The translations under genes were made by a program, and so were the position numbers. 64,000 nt of DNA from Tubulanus polymorphus (Eukaryota; Nemertea; Palaeonemertea; Tubulaniformes; Tubulanidae), in NCBI RefSeq assembly GCF_964204645.1, contig NC_134036.1, forward strand, positions 8,976,704 to 9,040,703, written 5' to 3'. The notes below the pieces were generated by a model. It did not search any database, was not told the origin of the DNA, and was given only the letters and a program-made list of their open reading frames with translations. Numbering within the stretch: position 1 is the stretch's first letter; every line of letters begins with the position of its first letter. Of this stretch, positions 43,311-53,176 are shown piece by piece.

Positions 43311-43575
43311 TGCAGTAAACCGACCTAGGTTACAATATTCTAGCTTCGGTCAGTGTATGCAGATAAATCCGCGCAGGTCAACCGACCTAGGTTACAATAT
43401 TGTAGCCTCGGTCAGTGTTCCACTGATGAATCATACATTTGCCTCAACCTAGTCTGCCAGGTTACTTATTGCTTTGTCTTTATCCTGACCCAATCATAAC
43501 CGTATTTCTTTTTTCAGCTTTACAACTGATTCCACGAATTTAAAAATTCCATTTTCGAATAATAATGTGTTCATA

Positions 43576-43916
43576 AATCTTTATAATGCATAAATAAATT
43601 ATAATCATCTAATGAGAAAACTGTTTCTGGACCAATCTTTATAGTTAATTTTTTAATCAAATATCTTCCAACATTATCAACAACATAATTATTATTATTA
43701 CCGATTACTTAATCGGTAATGTTTATATCGGCAGATAAAAAAAATACTATTTGGAACGTAAAAAGTATTTTGTGTTAATCGAGGAATTCTAACATATAAA
43801 GTTTCATCGGGATTAATATTTGAAGGATTATGTGTAATTATATGATGTGATCTTTCTGCTTTAATAGCATTAGATATTCTAGAAATCTTAGAAGGACTTA
43901 TATAACTCCCACTCAT
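43576..43916 (-). pseudogene. Major capsid protein, N-terminal part (copy B)
   Basis: From ATG 43916 it keeps MSGSYISPSK and ETLYVRIPRL. A frameshift then occurs near 43740 and an inserted perfect inverted repeat at 43697-43720 (ATTACCGATT..AATCGGTAAT). In the shifted frame KIGPETVFSLDDYNLFMHYK is readable up to the transposon end. It continues at 33037. Confidence 0.85.
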
Positions 43917-43936
43917 TTATTTAACAAAAAAATTAA

Positions 43937-45376
43937 TTATTTATTTTTTATCATGTTCACTAACCCAAAAATAATTGCACTTACAACTGTAATTGAAAAT
44001 AAAATAATATGTTCTGCAGCAAAGTTAATAATGTTTCCTGCAGATTTCAATATAAAACCAACAATTGATGCAATAATTCCTGGTAAAGCTGCAGCAGATT
44101 TTTTAGATAGTTCCCATAAACATTTTGCTGATTTCTTTAAACCATCTTTAACTTTATCTTGTATAGAATTATTATCATTCGGGGGTTTATCCGGTTTATT
44201 GGGAGTAGGAGTAGATTTTAAAGCATTTGATATAGCTAAACCAATTGTTGTAAATAACATAGTTACTGCTGTTAGAATTGAAAGAATTGTTATTCCTTCA
44301 AACTTAAATAATAATTTTATTCTATCTTTTAGTGATATTTCAGAATTTGGTTTTAGTATTAACTCTTTAACAACAACTTTTAATCTATTAATATTATAAT
44401 CATATGATTTTAGTAATAATTTAATTTCTTCTTTCTGTACTTCTAAATTATCTTTTAAATTATTAATTTCTTTTTCTAAATATGCATTTCTTTTTTTAAA
44501 TTCAATTTCTTCAATAACTTTATTATCTCTATCTAATTTTAATTGTTCTATTTCTTTATTTTTATCAGTTAATTCTTTTTCTAAAGTTCTAATTTTTAAA
44601 TCTCTTATACTTTTATCATGCGCAATTTTATCAGCTTCATTTCTTATACTAATAATCTCTCTAATTGCTTTATCAGAAAATATATCTAAATCTTCTAATT
44701 CTTGATCTGTTGCATCAATTAATCCATTCGGTAAAAGTTTTTCAATTGGAACTTCTCTTGAATTAGGTTTACTAGTTTTGGAAGTTATATTCTGTTCTAA
44801 ATTATTATCGATTGTTTCAAATAATTTATTAATTCTTTGTTTAAATACTCTTTCATTTTTAATAATTTCTTCTTGTGTTACATCTTCTGGTTCATTACTA
44901 TTTCTTATTCTCTTAATTCTAGATAGGTCTAAATTAAGCAAAGTTGATTTTGCTAATATTTTTTCTTGTTTTTTATAAGAGATATCAATATAATAATCAT
45001 CTTTCAAATGATAATAATATTCACCATCTAAAGATTTTAATTCTTGTACTAAAAGTCTGGCGCCTCTGGCATTTATATTATATCCAGATTTTTCAAATAT
45101 AGGTTTGAAATTATAAATATATTCATTATATTCTAAATTTTGTTTTACTAAATCTGGATTTTCATTTTCAGGATTCATTCTCGATCTAGTTCTTCTATCA
45201 AATTCATCGGTTGATTGGGTTTTAGAACCACTATCTGCTAAATTAGAATTATATGTTGTATCATTATCATTATCAATATTAGTATCAGCAGTCGTATAAT
45301 CATCATTGTTAGTATTGGCATCATCATTATTTCCCATGCCTTCCATTTCATAATCTTCTCCACCTTCTACATCCAT
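43937..45376 (-). CDS. Coiled-coil/membrane protein, 479 codons (copy B)
   Basis: The best start is ATG 45376 (MDVEGGED), preceded by a T-run start signal. The open frame runs further upstream to 45427 but that part overlaps the previous gene. The N-terminus is acidic (Asn/Asp-rich), a coiled-coil-like stretch (RTLEKELTDKNKEIEQLKLD) follows, and the C-terminal 140 residues are almost identical to copy A (FEGITILSILTAVTMLF, SAAALPGIIASIVGFILK). The central region differs strongly from copy A, so the two copies are not recent duplicates. The frame is intact. Confidence 0.75.
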   Translation of the reverse strand: MDVEGGEDYEMEGMGNNDDANTNNDDYTTADTNIDNDNDTTYNSNLADSGSKTQSTDEFDRRTRSRMNPENENPDLVKQNLEYNEYIYNFKPIFEKSGYNINARGARLLVQELKSLDGEYYYHLKDDYYIDISYKKQEKILAKSTLLNLDLSRIKRIRNSNEPEDVTQEEIIKNERVFKQRINKLFETIDNNLEQNITSKTSKPNSREVPIEKLLPNGLIDATDQELEDLDIFSDKAIREIISIRNEADKIAHDKSIRDLKIRTLEKELTDKNKEIEQLKLDRDNKVIEEIEFKKRNAYLEKEINNLKDNLEVQKEEIKLLLKSYDYNINRLKVVVKELILKPNSEISLKDRIKLLFKFEGITILSILTAVTMLFTTIGLAISNALKSTPTPNKPDKPPNDNNSIQDKVKDGLKKSAKCLWELSKKSAAALPGIIASIVGFILKSAGNIINFAAEHIILFSITVVSAIIFGLVNMIKNK

Positions 45377-45392
45377 TAATATAATAAAAAAA

Positions 45393-46718
45393 TTAAAATT
45401 TAAAATATAATATTCCTCCTGTAACAATTCCTATACAAGTTAAAGCTAATTTAGTATTTTCATGGGATTTATTATCATTATCAGTTTTAATTATATCATG
45501 TTGAATATTATCAGTTTTAATATTTTCTGTAGTATTGTAATCTTTTATTTTGGAATCATTATTTAATTTAATATTTTTAGTTTTAGTTTCAGTTGATTGA
45601 ATATGTGTTTTTATTTTTTTCACCGTCCATTAATTTTGGAGCAGTGATAATCTTTTTATTTATATCATTCAATCCAAATGAATTATTTATTGTTGCAGTT
45701 TTAATTAGATTATTGTAACCAATTTTATTTCCCATCTTTAATACTAAATCATTAGAAATAATTAATAGATTAGGGCCTATACAATAATTTAATCTAATAT
45801 GTGATTTATCTAAATAATTTTGATATCTTACAATGTTTTCTGGAATAGATCTATTTTTATCATTATGAATTGAATCTTCAAATAATACTTTGAATTGTTT
45901 CTGCGCATCGAATGAAGTGTTATCATTTCCAATTATTGGGGATCTTGTTTCAACTTGCGCACCTAAAATACATATCAAATGGTTCTAATAGATTGATTTA
46001 TTGTTTGTATACCAGCTTTAGTAAAACCTTCACTATTTTCTAAAATGAAATTAACCCAACCATTATTGTTTTGTTGTTGTATATTATTATAATATTTTGG
46101 TAATTCATTCGAATTTAGTGTTCTTATATCTGAATTTGTTATTATTTTTCCAAATTCTTTAGTATACAATATTCCTAATCCACCCATTGTTCCAATTTTT
46201 GCTCTAAAATCTTTATTTGAATTAATATTAAATTCATTACATATTTTATAAAACTTAGAAAAATTAATATTATTATTCAATTCTTTAAAATATTTTGAAC
46301 CTGGTAAAGGACATTCTAATTCATCTAATATTAATTTTATTTGAAAAGATGTATGAAATCTAAAGAGTGATAATATTAATGGTAAACTTGGTTTGTTTAA
46401 ATGATCATTCCAACTAATTTCACATCCTGTTGTTGCACAATAAACAGCAAAATTTAATTTGTTCTGCCAAAACTTCATATTAGATTTTAATAACCATTGT
46501 TTTGCCTCATTTAAATTTTTGAAATTAATTGTATACACATGAAATATATTTTCCATCTTTAAATGAAAACTATTACTTTCAGTAACATAAATATATAAAT
46601 CAATTAATGAATTTAAAACTTCATTTCTATATGAAATATCTTTATTAAAATCTATTGCTGGAATATTATATTTAATTGATTTATTATATTGGAAAGCTTT
46701 TGGAAAAATATCTACCAT
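45393..46718 (-). pseudogene. 462-residue-type gene with frameshifts (copy B)
   Basis: The first frame, 46718-45975, includes LNFAVYCATTGCE and FRFHTSFQIKLIL. A shift near 45977 leads to 45978-45589 with LGAQVETRSPIIG, and another near 45620 leads to the last frame ending in CIGIVTGGILYFKF at 45393. Compared with copy A it also lacks a stretch of about 20 residues around the PCPEKIAEYCAL segment. The order and start signal are as in copy A. Confidence 0.8.
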
Positions 46719-46739
46719 TTATATAATTAAAAAATTAAT

Positions 46740-47008
46740 AATTTATTAATTCTTTTAATAATTTATCTTATTTATACACCAATTGATAAAACTAAAGGTG
46801 TTAATGGGCTGAATATTGCTAGAAATGTCAATACAGAACTAATTGTAACCGAACCACTGATAATAAAATAATATATAATTTTAGATTTTAAATATTTTTT
46901 CTTTTTAACTTTTAAATCTTATTCAAATTCTAATATTTGTTTTTCTTAATATGTTTATAATTTAGTTTTATTTATATCATGAGGAATAATATCAATATTA
47001 TCATCCAT
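46740..47008 (-). pseudogene. 144-residue-type gene, heavily deleted (copy B)
   Basis: Start signal and first codons are near 47008. The hydrophobic hairpin can be followed in pieces (like IISGSVTISSVLTFLAIF and SPLTPLVLSIGV), but frames are broken and the C-terminal half is shortened by a deletion near 46770. Confidence 0.6.
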
Positions 47009-47022
47009 TTATTTAGCAAAAA

Positions 47023-47436
47023 AATTACTAATTAGTAAATCTATACGCTACAAATATAACAATAACAGTTCCACCTAAAATCCATATTATTTCAAATTTC
47101 TGTTGTTCTTTACTTGGGGTATAATAATCTGATAAATTAGGTTTGTATAGATGTAATTTTTCTTTATTTGTTACCGCGTTATATGAACTCATTGAAAATC
47201 TCTATGTGAAATCTTCTGATCATATAATTCCTTGTTAAAATATAATCCATATAGTTTTGTCTCTTTTCTCTATATTCTTCTGCTGCTTTATTGTATTTCT
47301 CTAATGCTAAATTATGTCTTTTTTGTTTTGATAATGAACCATTTTTTTCAATATGTTTAAATAAATATCCACCACAAGTAAATGCTAAAGCGTTAACAAT
47401 TGCCGATCCTATAATAGTTATAACTGCAAAAACCAT
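47023..47436 (-). pseudogene. 140-residue-type membrane gene, frameshifted (copy B)
   Basis: From ATG 47436 it matches copy A through EYREKRQNYMDYI. A frameshift near 47240 follows. The C-terminal half (LYKPKLSDYYTPSKEQQKYE and the last membrane helix) is readable in another frame down to about 47033. The start signal is GTTGCTAAATAAATG. Confidence 0.7.
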
Positions 47437-47461
47437 TTATTTAGCAACATAATTACGCATT

Positions 47462-47690
47462 TATATGGGAGGAATATATTTTTGTTTTTCCAAATAATCA
47501 ATAGTTAAATTAGATAAAGTAACTGCTAATGTTAATTTTAAAATATCATTTATATCAAATCTATTAACATTAACACTTCCCATTTTAAATACTTTTTTAA
47601 TACCATTGAATAACCAACAGTTCCAACTGATAGTAATGCTCCATTATATAATCCAGTTATTATCCACTAATTATCACGCATTTATTTATC
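47462..47690 (-). pseudogene. Small hydrophobic protein with stop (copy B)
   Basis: Relative of 3463-3678. It has ATG CGT GAT AAT then a TAG where copy A has AAG, followed by WIITGLYNGALLSVGTVGY, a one-base loss near the VLKK codons, and a C-terminus KYIPPI. Its start overlaps the end of the NITVG gene. Confidence 0.55.
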
Positions 47691-48037
47691 AAAAAATTAC
47701 TATCATCAAAATATTTAGTTATCTTATTTATGATTATTTCAACATTTATTTCATTATTAGTTTCATTTGTATATATTTCAATTATTATTTTTTTAATATC
47801 ATCGATGATAAAATCTTCATCTAATTCATAAAATCTTAAAGATTCTCTAATTAAATTAGTAATCTTTTCTACATTTAAAGTTTCTTTATCTATTGTTGTT
47901 TCATACTCAAATGTTGTTTCATTAGAAAATGCAATATTTCTGATATGTGTGATTACATCATTAACGTTAAATGTCATTTCTTTCTCACGTTTGAAATCAA
48001 ACCCAAAACATATACTCGGTCCAACAGTTATATTCAT
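47660..48037 (-). CDS. Unknown acidic protein, 125 aa (copy B, second duplicate)
   Basis: Intact ORF starting MNITVGPSICFGFDFKREKE and continuing with a charged, helical body rich in Glu, Asp and Ile (TTIDKETLNVEKITNLIRES and following). No membrane segment and no known family. It is absent from copy A, where the inverted duplication took its place. A second, truncated copy is at 48713-49017. Confidence 0.6.
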   Translation of the reverse strand: MNITVGPSICFGFDFKREKEMTFNVNDVITHIRNIAFSNETTFEYETTIDKETLNVEKITNLIRESLRFYELDEDFIIDDIKKIIIEIYTNETNNEINVEIIINKITKYFDDSNFLINKCVIISG

Positions 48038-48053
48038 TTATATAGGTGAAAAA

Positions 48054-48710
48054 TTACTCTTTACATCTTATAACTAATTCATAAATTACAGGAAAGTTAT
48101 TCAAATCGATTAAATAACCATTATGATTTCTTATTTCTAATTTAAAATTATTAAATTTAGGAATGCAAGGTTTAAAATCACATTCAGCTAAATTATAATT
48201 TATTTGCGTTCCAAATTGTTTAACATTCTTTAATGGTAAAATGTTAAATATACTAGAATTACAAGTTATATCTTTAGTTGCTTCAAATGTTTTTGTTGGG
48301 TCAATTAAATTGCAATAAATATAAAAATGTGTAAAAGGTATTAAGTTTGATCTACCGTATATGTTTTCTCTAATATCTTTATCTGGAGGAATTCCTAACA
48401 GTTTAGCTATAGGTTTTTTTACCATGTAAAGATATCTTTCTATTGTATGTTGATAAAGTTTAAAATAATCATTATCAAACTTTATTTTAATTTTATTAGA
48501 GCTCTCACTTTTTATGAATTTAATATTAAATTTAGAATCACTACCTAATCTAATGCGAGCTTTTCTATTAATTTCTTGCTCTTATGTTTCTAAATTATAT
48601 AATCCTGGTGTAAGCATGAGTTGAAAATTTTTTCTTTTATCCTTATCAAAAATAAAAAGGCTTCTATGTTCATCAGTTTTATCTGATATATTGTAAAAAG
48701 AGTTACATAA
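48054..48710 (-). pseudogene. VIYELVIR-type gene, second duplicate (copy B)
   Basis: The C-terminal 123 codons (48425-48054) are open and include TPFTHFYIYCNL-like, FNILPLKNVKQFGTQINYNL and GYLIDLNNFPVIYELVIR blocks. The upstream part to 48710 (CNSFYNISDKT, LMLTPGLYNLET) is broken by a stop and a frameshift. The 5' end is cut at the duplication junction near 48711. Confidence 0.65.
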
Positions 48711-48712
48711 TG

Positions 48713-49017
48713 ATTAATTCAACATTTATTTCATTACTAGTTTCATTCGTATATATTTCAATTATTATTTTTTTAATATCATCGATGATAAAATCTTCAT
48801 CTAATTCATAAAATCTTAAAGATTCTCTAATTAAATTAGTAATCTTTTCTACATTTAAAGTTTCTTTATCTATTGTTGTTTCATACTCAAATGTTGTTTC
48901 ATTTAAAAATGCAATATTTTTAATGTGTATAATTACATCTGTAATGTTAAATTTCATTTCTTTCTCACGTTTAAAATCAAACCCAAAACATATACTCGGT
49001 CCAACAGTTATATTCAT
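48713..49017 (-). pseudogene. NITVG-type gene, truncated first duplicate (copy B)
   Basis: Begins like the copy at 48037 (MNITVGPSICFGFDFKREKE) and keeps about 100 residues before the tandem-duplication junction removes its end. Confidence 0.65.
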
Positions 49018-49033
49018 TTATATAGTGAAAAAA

Positions 49034-49618
49034 TTACTCTCTACATCTTATAACTAATTCATAAATTACAGGAAAGTTATTCAAATCAATTAAATATCCA
49101 TTGTGATTTCTTATTTCTAATCTAAAATTATTAAATTGAAGAATACAAGGTTTAAAATCACATTCAGCTAAATTATAATTAATTTGCGTTCCAAATTGTT
49201 TAATATTTTTTAATGGTAAAATATTTAATATACTAGAATTACAAATTGTATCTTTAGTTGCTTCAAATGTTTTTGTAGGATCAATTAAATTGCAATAAAT
49301 ATAAAAATGTGTAAAAGTCATTAAATTTGAATTACCATCTACGTTTCCTGTAACAGTATCTCGTACAATTTCTAACAGTTTAGCTATAGGTTTTTTTTAC
49401 CATAAATGCATGTTGACTTTCATCATGTAACTTTATTTTAATTTTATTTGTGCTATCACGTTTTATAAATCTAATTATAAATTTATCTTCATTTCTAATT
49501 TTCAACCGTGCTTCTATTAATTTCTTGAGCTAATGTTTCTGAATTATATAAACCTGGTTTTAGAATTAGATGAAACCATTTATTTACATTTCTAATATGA
49601 ATTAAAAAAGTATTATCC
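49034..49618 (-). pseudogene. VIYELVIR-type gene, first duplicate (copy B)
   Basis: The 3' half (49321-49034) is open and ends in VIYELVIRCRE. The 5' half is readable to 49618 with frameshifts at the poly-T run near 49390 and around 49510. At 49618 it stops abruptly against plus-strand sequence of the 562-residue-type gene, the junction between copies B and C. Confidence 0.65.
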
Positions 49619-49864
49619 AGGTAATAATTCTATACAAGATAAAGTTAAGGATGGTTTAAAGAAATTAGCAAAATATTTATGGGAACTATCAAAGAAATCT
49701 GCTGCAGCTTTACCAGGAGTTATTGCTTCAATTGTTGGTTTTATATTGAAATCTGCAGGAAACATTATTAACTTTGCTGCTGAACATATTATTTTATTTT
49801 TAATTACAGTTGTAAGTGCTATTATTTTTGGTTTAGTAAATATGATATCAAAAAATATCAAGTA
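49619..49864 (+). pseudogene. C-terminal fragment of the 562-residue-type gene (copy C)
   Basis: It starts inside the codons after the Pro-rich linker (NNSIQDKVKDGLKKLAKYLWEL) and keeps the last membrane domain (KSAAALPGVIASIVGFILK). Everything upstream is missing at the junction with copy B. Confidence 0.8.
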
Positions 49865-49909
49865 AACCATGATATCAAAAAATAAATAATTAATTTTTTT
49901 GTTAAATAA

Positions 49910-51114
49910 ATGAGTGGGAGTTATATAAGTCCTTCGAAGAATCATAGAATATCTAATGCTATTAAAGCAGAAAGATCACATCATATAATTACTCATAACC
50001 CTTCAAATATTAATCCCGATGAAACTTTATACGTTAGAATCCCTCGATTAACACAAAATACTTTTTATGTTCCAAATAGTATTTATTTATCAGCCGATAT
50101 AAAAGTAATCGGTAATAATAACAATTATGTTGTTGATAATGTTGGAAGATATTTGATTAAAAAGTTAACAATAAAGGTTGGTCCGGAAACAGTTTTCTCA
50201 TTAGATGATTATAATTTATTTATGCATTATAAAGATTTATGGTTAACTAAAGAAAATAGAAATAATATGATATTTCAAGGAATTCAATCAGAAAACCAAA
50301 ATAAATTAAGATCAGAAGCTAATAGCGCAATATTAACTAATGATGTAGATAAATTGATAAAAAGTATATATGGAAGCGAATATAAAATTCCATTAGACTT
50401 TGAATTGATAAATAATAATGCACCTTTATATAAATACGCAATTCAAGAAGACGTTATATTTGAGATAACATTTGCTCCTGTAAATGAAATTGTATTATCT
50501 AGCGTTGTTAAAGATATGAGTTATAAATTATCGAATATATGTTTAGAATATGATACAGTAACTGATGAAAATATTTCAAGTATAATTCAAACTCAATACA
50601 ATCAAGGATTTTCATTATTATATGATTATATTGATAAATTTAAAACTGTAACTATTAATGCAAATGATGAAATAATTAATGAGAATATTAACTTTCCTAG
50701 AAGATCTATTAAAGGTATATTAATATTTTTTACCATTGGAACGTATACTAATGGTGCAATAAATGTTGATAATTATTATAATCCTGAAATAACAAAAGTA
50801 GAAATAACTATCGAAGGTATAGCGAATAAAATATTCTGTCAAGGAATGAAAATGATTGATAAATGGCCAGAAATTAGAAAACATTTTATGAATGAAAAAA
50901 TAAAATCATCTGAAAATTGTAACATTAATCAAATTGATTATTATACCGGTAATAAATATGCATAAATATGCAAAAACTACAGAACACTAAAGATGGAATA
51001 CAATTATTTATGAAAAAGAATAAAGGAATCAAAAATTTTAAAATGCACATTTATATTATATCTGACGCACAATTAAATATTGTAAATTCACAATTAGATA
51101 GTATTCAATATTAG
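49910..51114 (+). pseudogene. Major capsid protein, motif deleted (copy C)
   Basis: The frame is open to 50965 and keeps VRIPRLTQNTFYVPNS, NFPRRSIKGIL and NPEITKVEITIEG. A deletion after YYTGNKYA removes the codons for the LDFRTTEDNSLHGSGK block and creates a stop. The remainder (KLQNTKDG..QLNIVNSQLDSIQY) follows to TAG 51112. The start signal is TTTTTTTGTTAAATAAATG. Confidence 0.85.
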
Positions 51115-51144
51115 AAATATAAAGTTAAAATTAAGGATATATAA

Positions 51145-52272
51145 ATGAGTGGTAAAAAAACTCCTAATACTAAAGAACAATATTTAAGAAATTTATATTA
51201 CAACCCTGAGAGTTCGGTTGCTTATTCTTCTACTAAAAATATATGGTGTAAAGTAAAACAAGATGAATTAGATAAGATAATCCCACAAAATTTAGTTAAA
51301 TATAAAGATATAAATGAATTTATGTTAGAACAACCAACATATACAACACATAAAAAAATTGTTAGAAAATATAAAACTCGTAAAACTATGGTAAGTTATG
51401 TAGATCAACAGTGGCAAGGAGATTTAATTGATATGAAAAATCTTAAAAAAGATAATAATGATTATTGGTGGATATTGAATATAATTGATATTTTTAGTCG
51501 TTATGTATGGAGCTTCCCACTTTATAGAAAAGATGCTGTACAAACATCAAATGTTTTAAGAAAATTTCTTTCAGGTGGTAAACTAAAACCAGAAAAAATT
51601 CAATTTGATGATGGAAAAGAATTTGATAATTCATTAGTTCATGGACTTTTAGATTTTCATAATATTAAATATTTTTCGACAAAATCGGATAAAAAAGCAG
51701 CAGTTGTTGAACGATTTAATAGAACATTGAGAACAAGAATGTCAAAATATTTCACAGCAAATAATACTTATAAATGGATTGATGTTTTACCAAAATTTAT
51801 AGAAGGATATAATAATTCTTATCATTCTTCTATTGGAATGAAACCTATTGATGCTAGAAAACCTGAAAATGCTGAAATTGTTTGGAATAATTTATATGGA
51901 GCATTTCTTGTTGATGATTTTGGTGAACCTAAATTTAAAGTTGGTCAAAATGTTAGAATTTCTAAGTATAAAAAGATATTTGACAAAGGATACGATCGAA
52001 ATTTTACTAGAGAAATATACAAAATAAAAAAGGTAATAACAACAAAACCATATGTCTATAAATTAGAAGATTTAGATGGTGAAGAAGTTGATGGCTACTT
52101 TTATGAAGAAGAATTAAGTTTAACTACTGAAAATCTAGAACAAGAATATAAAATTGAAAAAGTACTAAAAACAAAAACTGTTAAAAGAAAAAAATATTCT
52201 TTAGTAAAATGGGTTGGATGGCCAGATAAATTCAATGAATGGATATTATCAAGTAAAATTAAAAATATATAA
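51145..52272 (+). CDS. Retrovirus-like integrase with chromodomain, 375 aa, intact (copy C)
   Basis: Catalytic DDE core: QQWQGDLIDMKN (Asp near residue 95), KIQFDDGKEF (Asp near 155) and AVVERFNRTLRTRM (Glu near 193). An SH3-like segment (FKVGQNVRISKYKK) follows. Residues about 325-375 form a chromodomain with the aromatic cage residues KYSLVKWVGW and FNEWIL. Length and domain order are those of Polinton c-integrases. The stop abuts the ATPase ATG. It is the only integrase in the window with an uninterrupted frame. Confidence 0.9.
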   Translation: MSGKKTPNTKEQYLRNLYYNPESSVAYSSTKNIWCKVKQDELDKIIPQNLVKYKDINEFMLEQPTYTTHKKIVRKYKTRKTMVSYVDQQWQGDLIDMKNLKKDNNDYWWILNIIDIFSRYVWSFPLYRKDAVQTSNVLRKFLSGGKLKPEKIQFDDGKEFDNSLVHGLLDFHNIKYFSTKSDKKAAVVERFNRTLRTRMSKYFTANNTYKWIDVLPKFIEGYNNSYHSSIGMKPIDARKPENAEIVWNNLYGAFLVDDFGEPKFKVGQNVRISKYKKIFDKGYDRNFTREIYKIKKVITTKPYVYKLEDLDGEEVDGYFYEEELSLTTENLEQEYKIEKVLKTKTVKRKKYSLVKWVGWPDKFNEWILSSKIKNI

Positions 52273-52881
52273 ATGAATAAGGAATTATTCATATTTGAAC
52301 CTCATAATATGTTAATTTCTGGTGTAACAAATTGTGGAAAAACTTATTTTATATTACATTTATTAGAAACTGTTTATGAAAACTATTTTGATAATATAGT
52401 ATTATTTTGTCCAACATATGAATTTAATCAAACTTATGATAGAAATATTACTAGAAATAATAAATTTATTATATTAGATCCTAAAACAGTAAAAGAAAAT
52501 TTAGATAATTGTATAAAAATAGCAATTGATATTTATAAAGGATCAAATACATTATTTATCATAGATGATTGTGCAAATTTACATGATTCTAAAATTAGAG
52601 AAAGCGAGTTATGTTATTTAGCTTTCTCTGCAAGACATTTTGGGATAACAACTTGGGTTTTAAATCAAAAATATAATTCAATTGTTAAAGACTTTAGAGA
52701 AAACATTAGATTTCTAGTTTTATTCTACAATAAAGATAGAAAATCGATGAAAAATGCACTTGAGGAAAATGATATTATTTCACATGATTTACATAATGAT
52801 TATATGGATAAGTTGAAAAATATTAAAAGATCAAAATTACTATTTAGATTACAACACCCATTTAAATATGAATTTATTTAA
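52273..52881 (+). CDS. A32-like packaging ATPase, 202 aa, intact (copy C)
   Basis: Walker A GVTNCGKT, Walker B NTLFIIDDCAN and the Gln-containing TTWVLNQKYNSI segment are all present. The ATG follows the integrase stop without a gap, suggesting a co-transcribed pair. The iteron-like block begins right after the stop codon. Confidence 0.9.
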   Translation: MNKELFIFEPHNMLISGVTNCGKTYFILHLLETVYENYFDNIVLFCPTYEFNQTYDRNITRNNKFIILDPKTVKENLDNCIKIAIDIYKGSNTLFIIDDCANLHDSKIRESELCYLAFSARHFGITTWVLNQKYNSIVKDFRENIRFLVLFYNKDRKSMKNALEENDIISHDLHNDYMDKLKNIKRSKLLFRLQHPFKYEFI

Positions 52882-53160
52882 ATTCAACTAGCTTGTTAAT
52901 CTAATTGAATTCTAGTTGAATTCTAGTTATTGGTAGTTGTAACAAAAATCAACTAGATTTAACAATATTTTAACTAGCTTGTCAATCTAGTCTAATTCTA
53001 GTTACATTCTAATTGAATTCTAGTTGTTAGTAGTTGAAACAAAAATCAACTAGATTTAACAAGAAATAAACAAAAACAACAATATTTCAACTAGCTTGTT
53101 AATCTAGTTGAATTCTAGTTACATTCTAGTTAAATTCTAGTTGCAACATCACACAACTAA
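52882..53160. repeat. CTAGTTGAATTC-type iteron block (copy C)
   Basis: About 280 bp of alternating direct and inverted units: TTCAACTAGCTTGTTAATCTAG, AATTCTAGTTGAATTCTAGTT and CAACTAGATTTAACAATATTT. It is homologous to 30056-30353. No ORF. The high density of inverted CTAG half-sites suggests a replication or recombination region. Confidence 0.9.
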
Positions 53161-53176
53161 TTTTTTTGTTATATAA

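Larger units (their letters stand above)
33042..43571. mobile_element. 10.5-kb DNA transposon with TIRs, inserted in the capsid gene
   Basis: The ends are inverted repeats of about 75 bp (AACACATTATTATTCGAAAA and on, a few mismatches). They are flanked by CATA at 33038-33041 and 43572-43575; removing the element and one CATA restores the capsid gene exactly. Inside each end are two copies of a near-palindrome (CACTGACCGAGGCTACAATA and its mirror). I found no transposase, so it is non-autonomous or fully decayed. Nested inside are a Penelope-like remnant (36.4-37.7 kb) and an AACGTT-rich element (38.0-39.1 kb). Confidence 0.85.

Noticed and set aside
33042-43571. The 10.5-kb insertion as another virus-like element
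   Set aside because: It has no polymerase, capsid, ATPase or integrase trace and a different base composition; termini and target duplication fit a DNA transposon.
43953-44399. 148-codon plus-strand ORF (also 7225-7668 minus, 49613-49945 minus)
   Set aside because: Antisense shadow of the conserved membrane domain of the 562-type gene; its conservation between copies follows from the sense strand.
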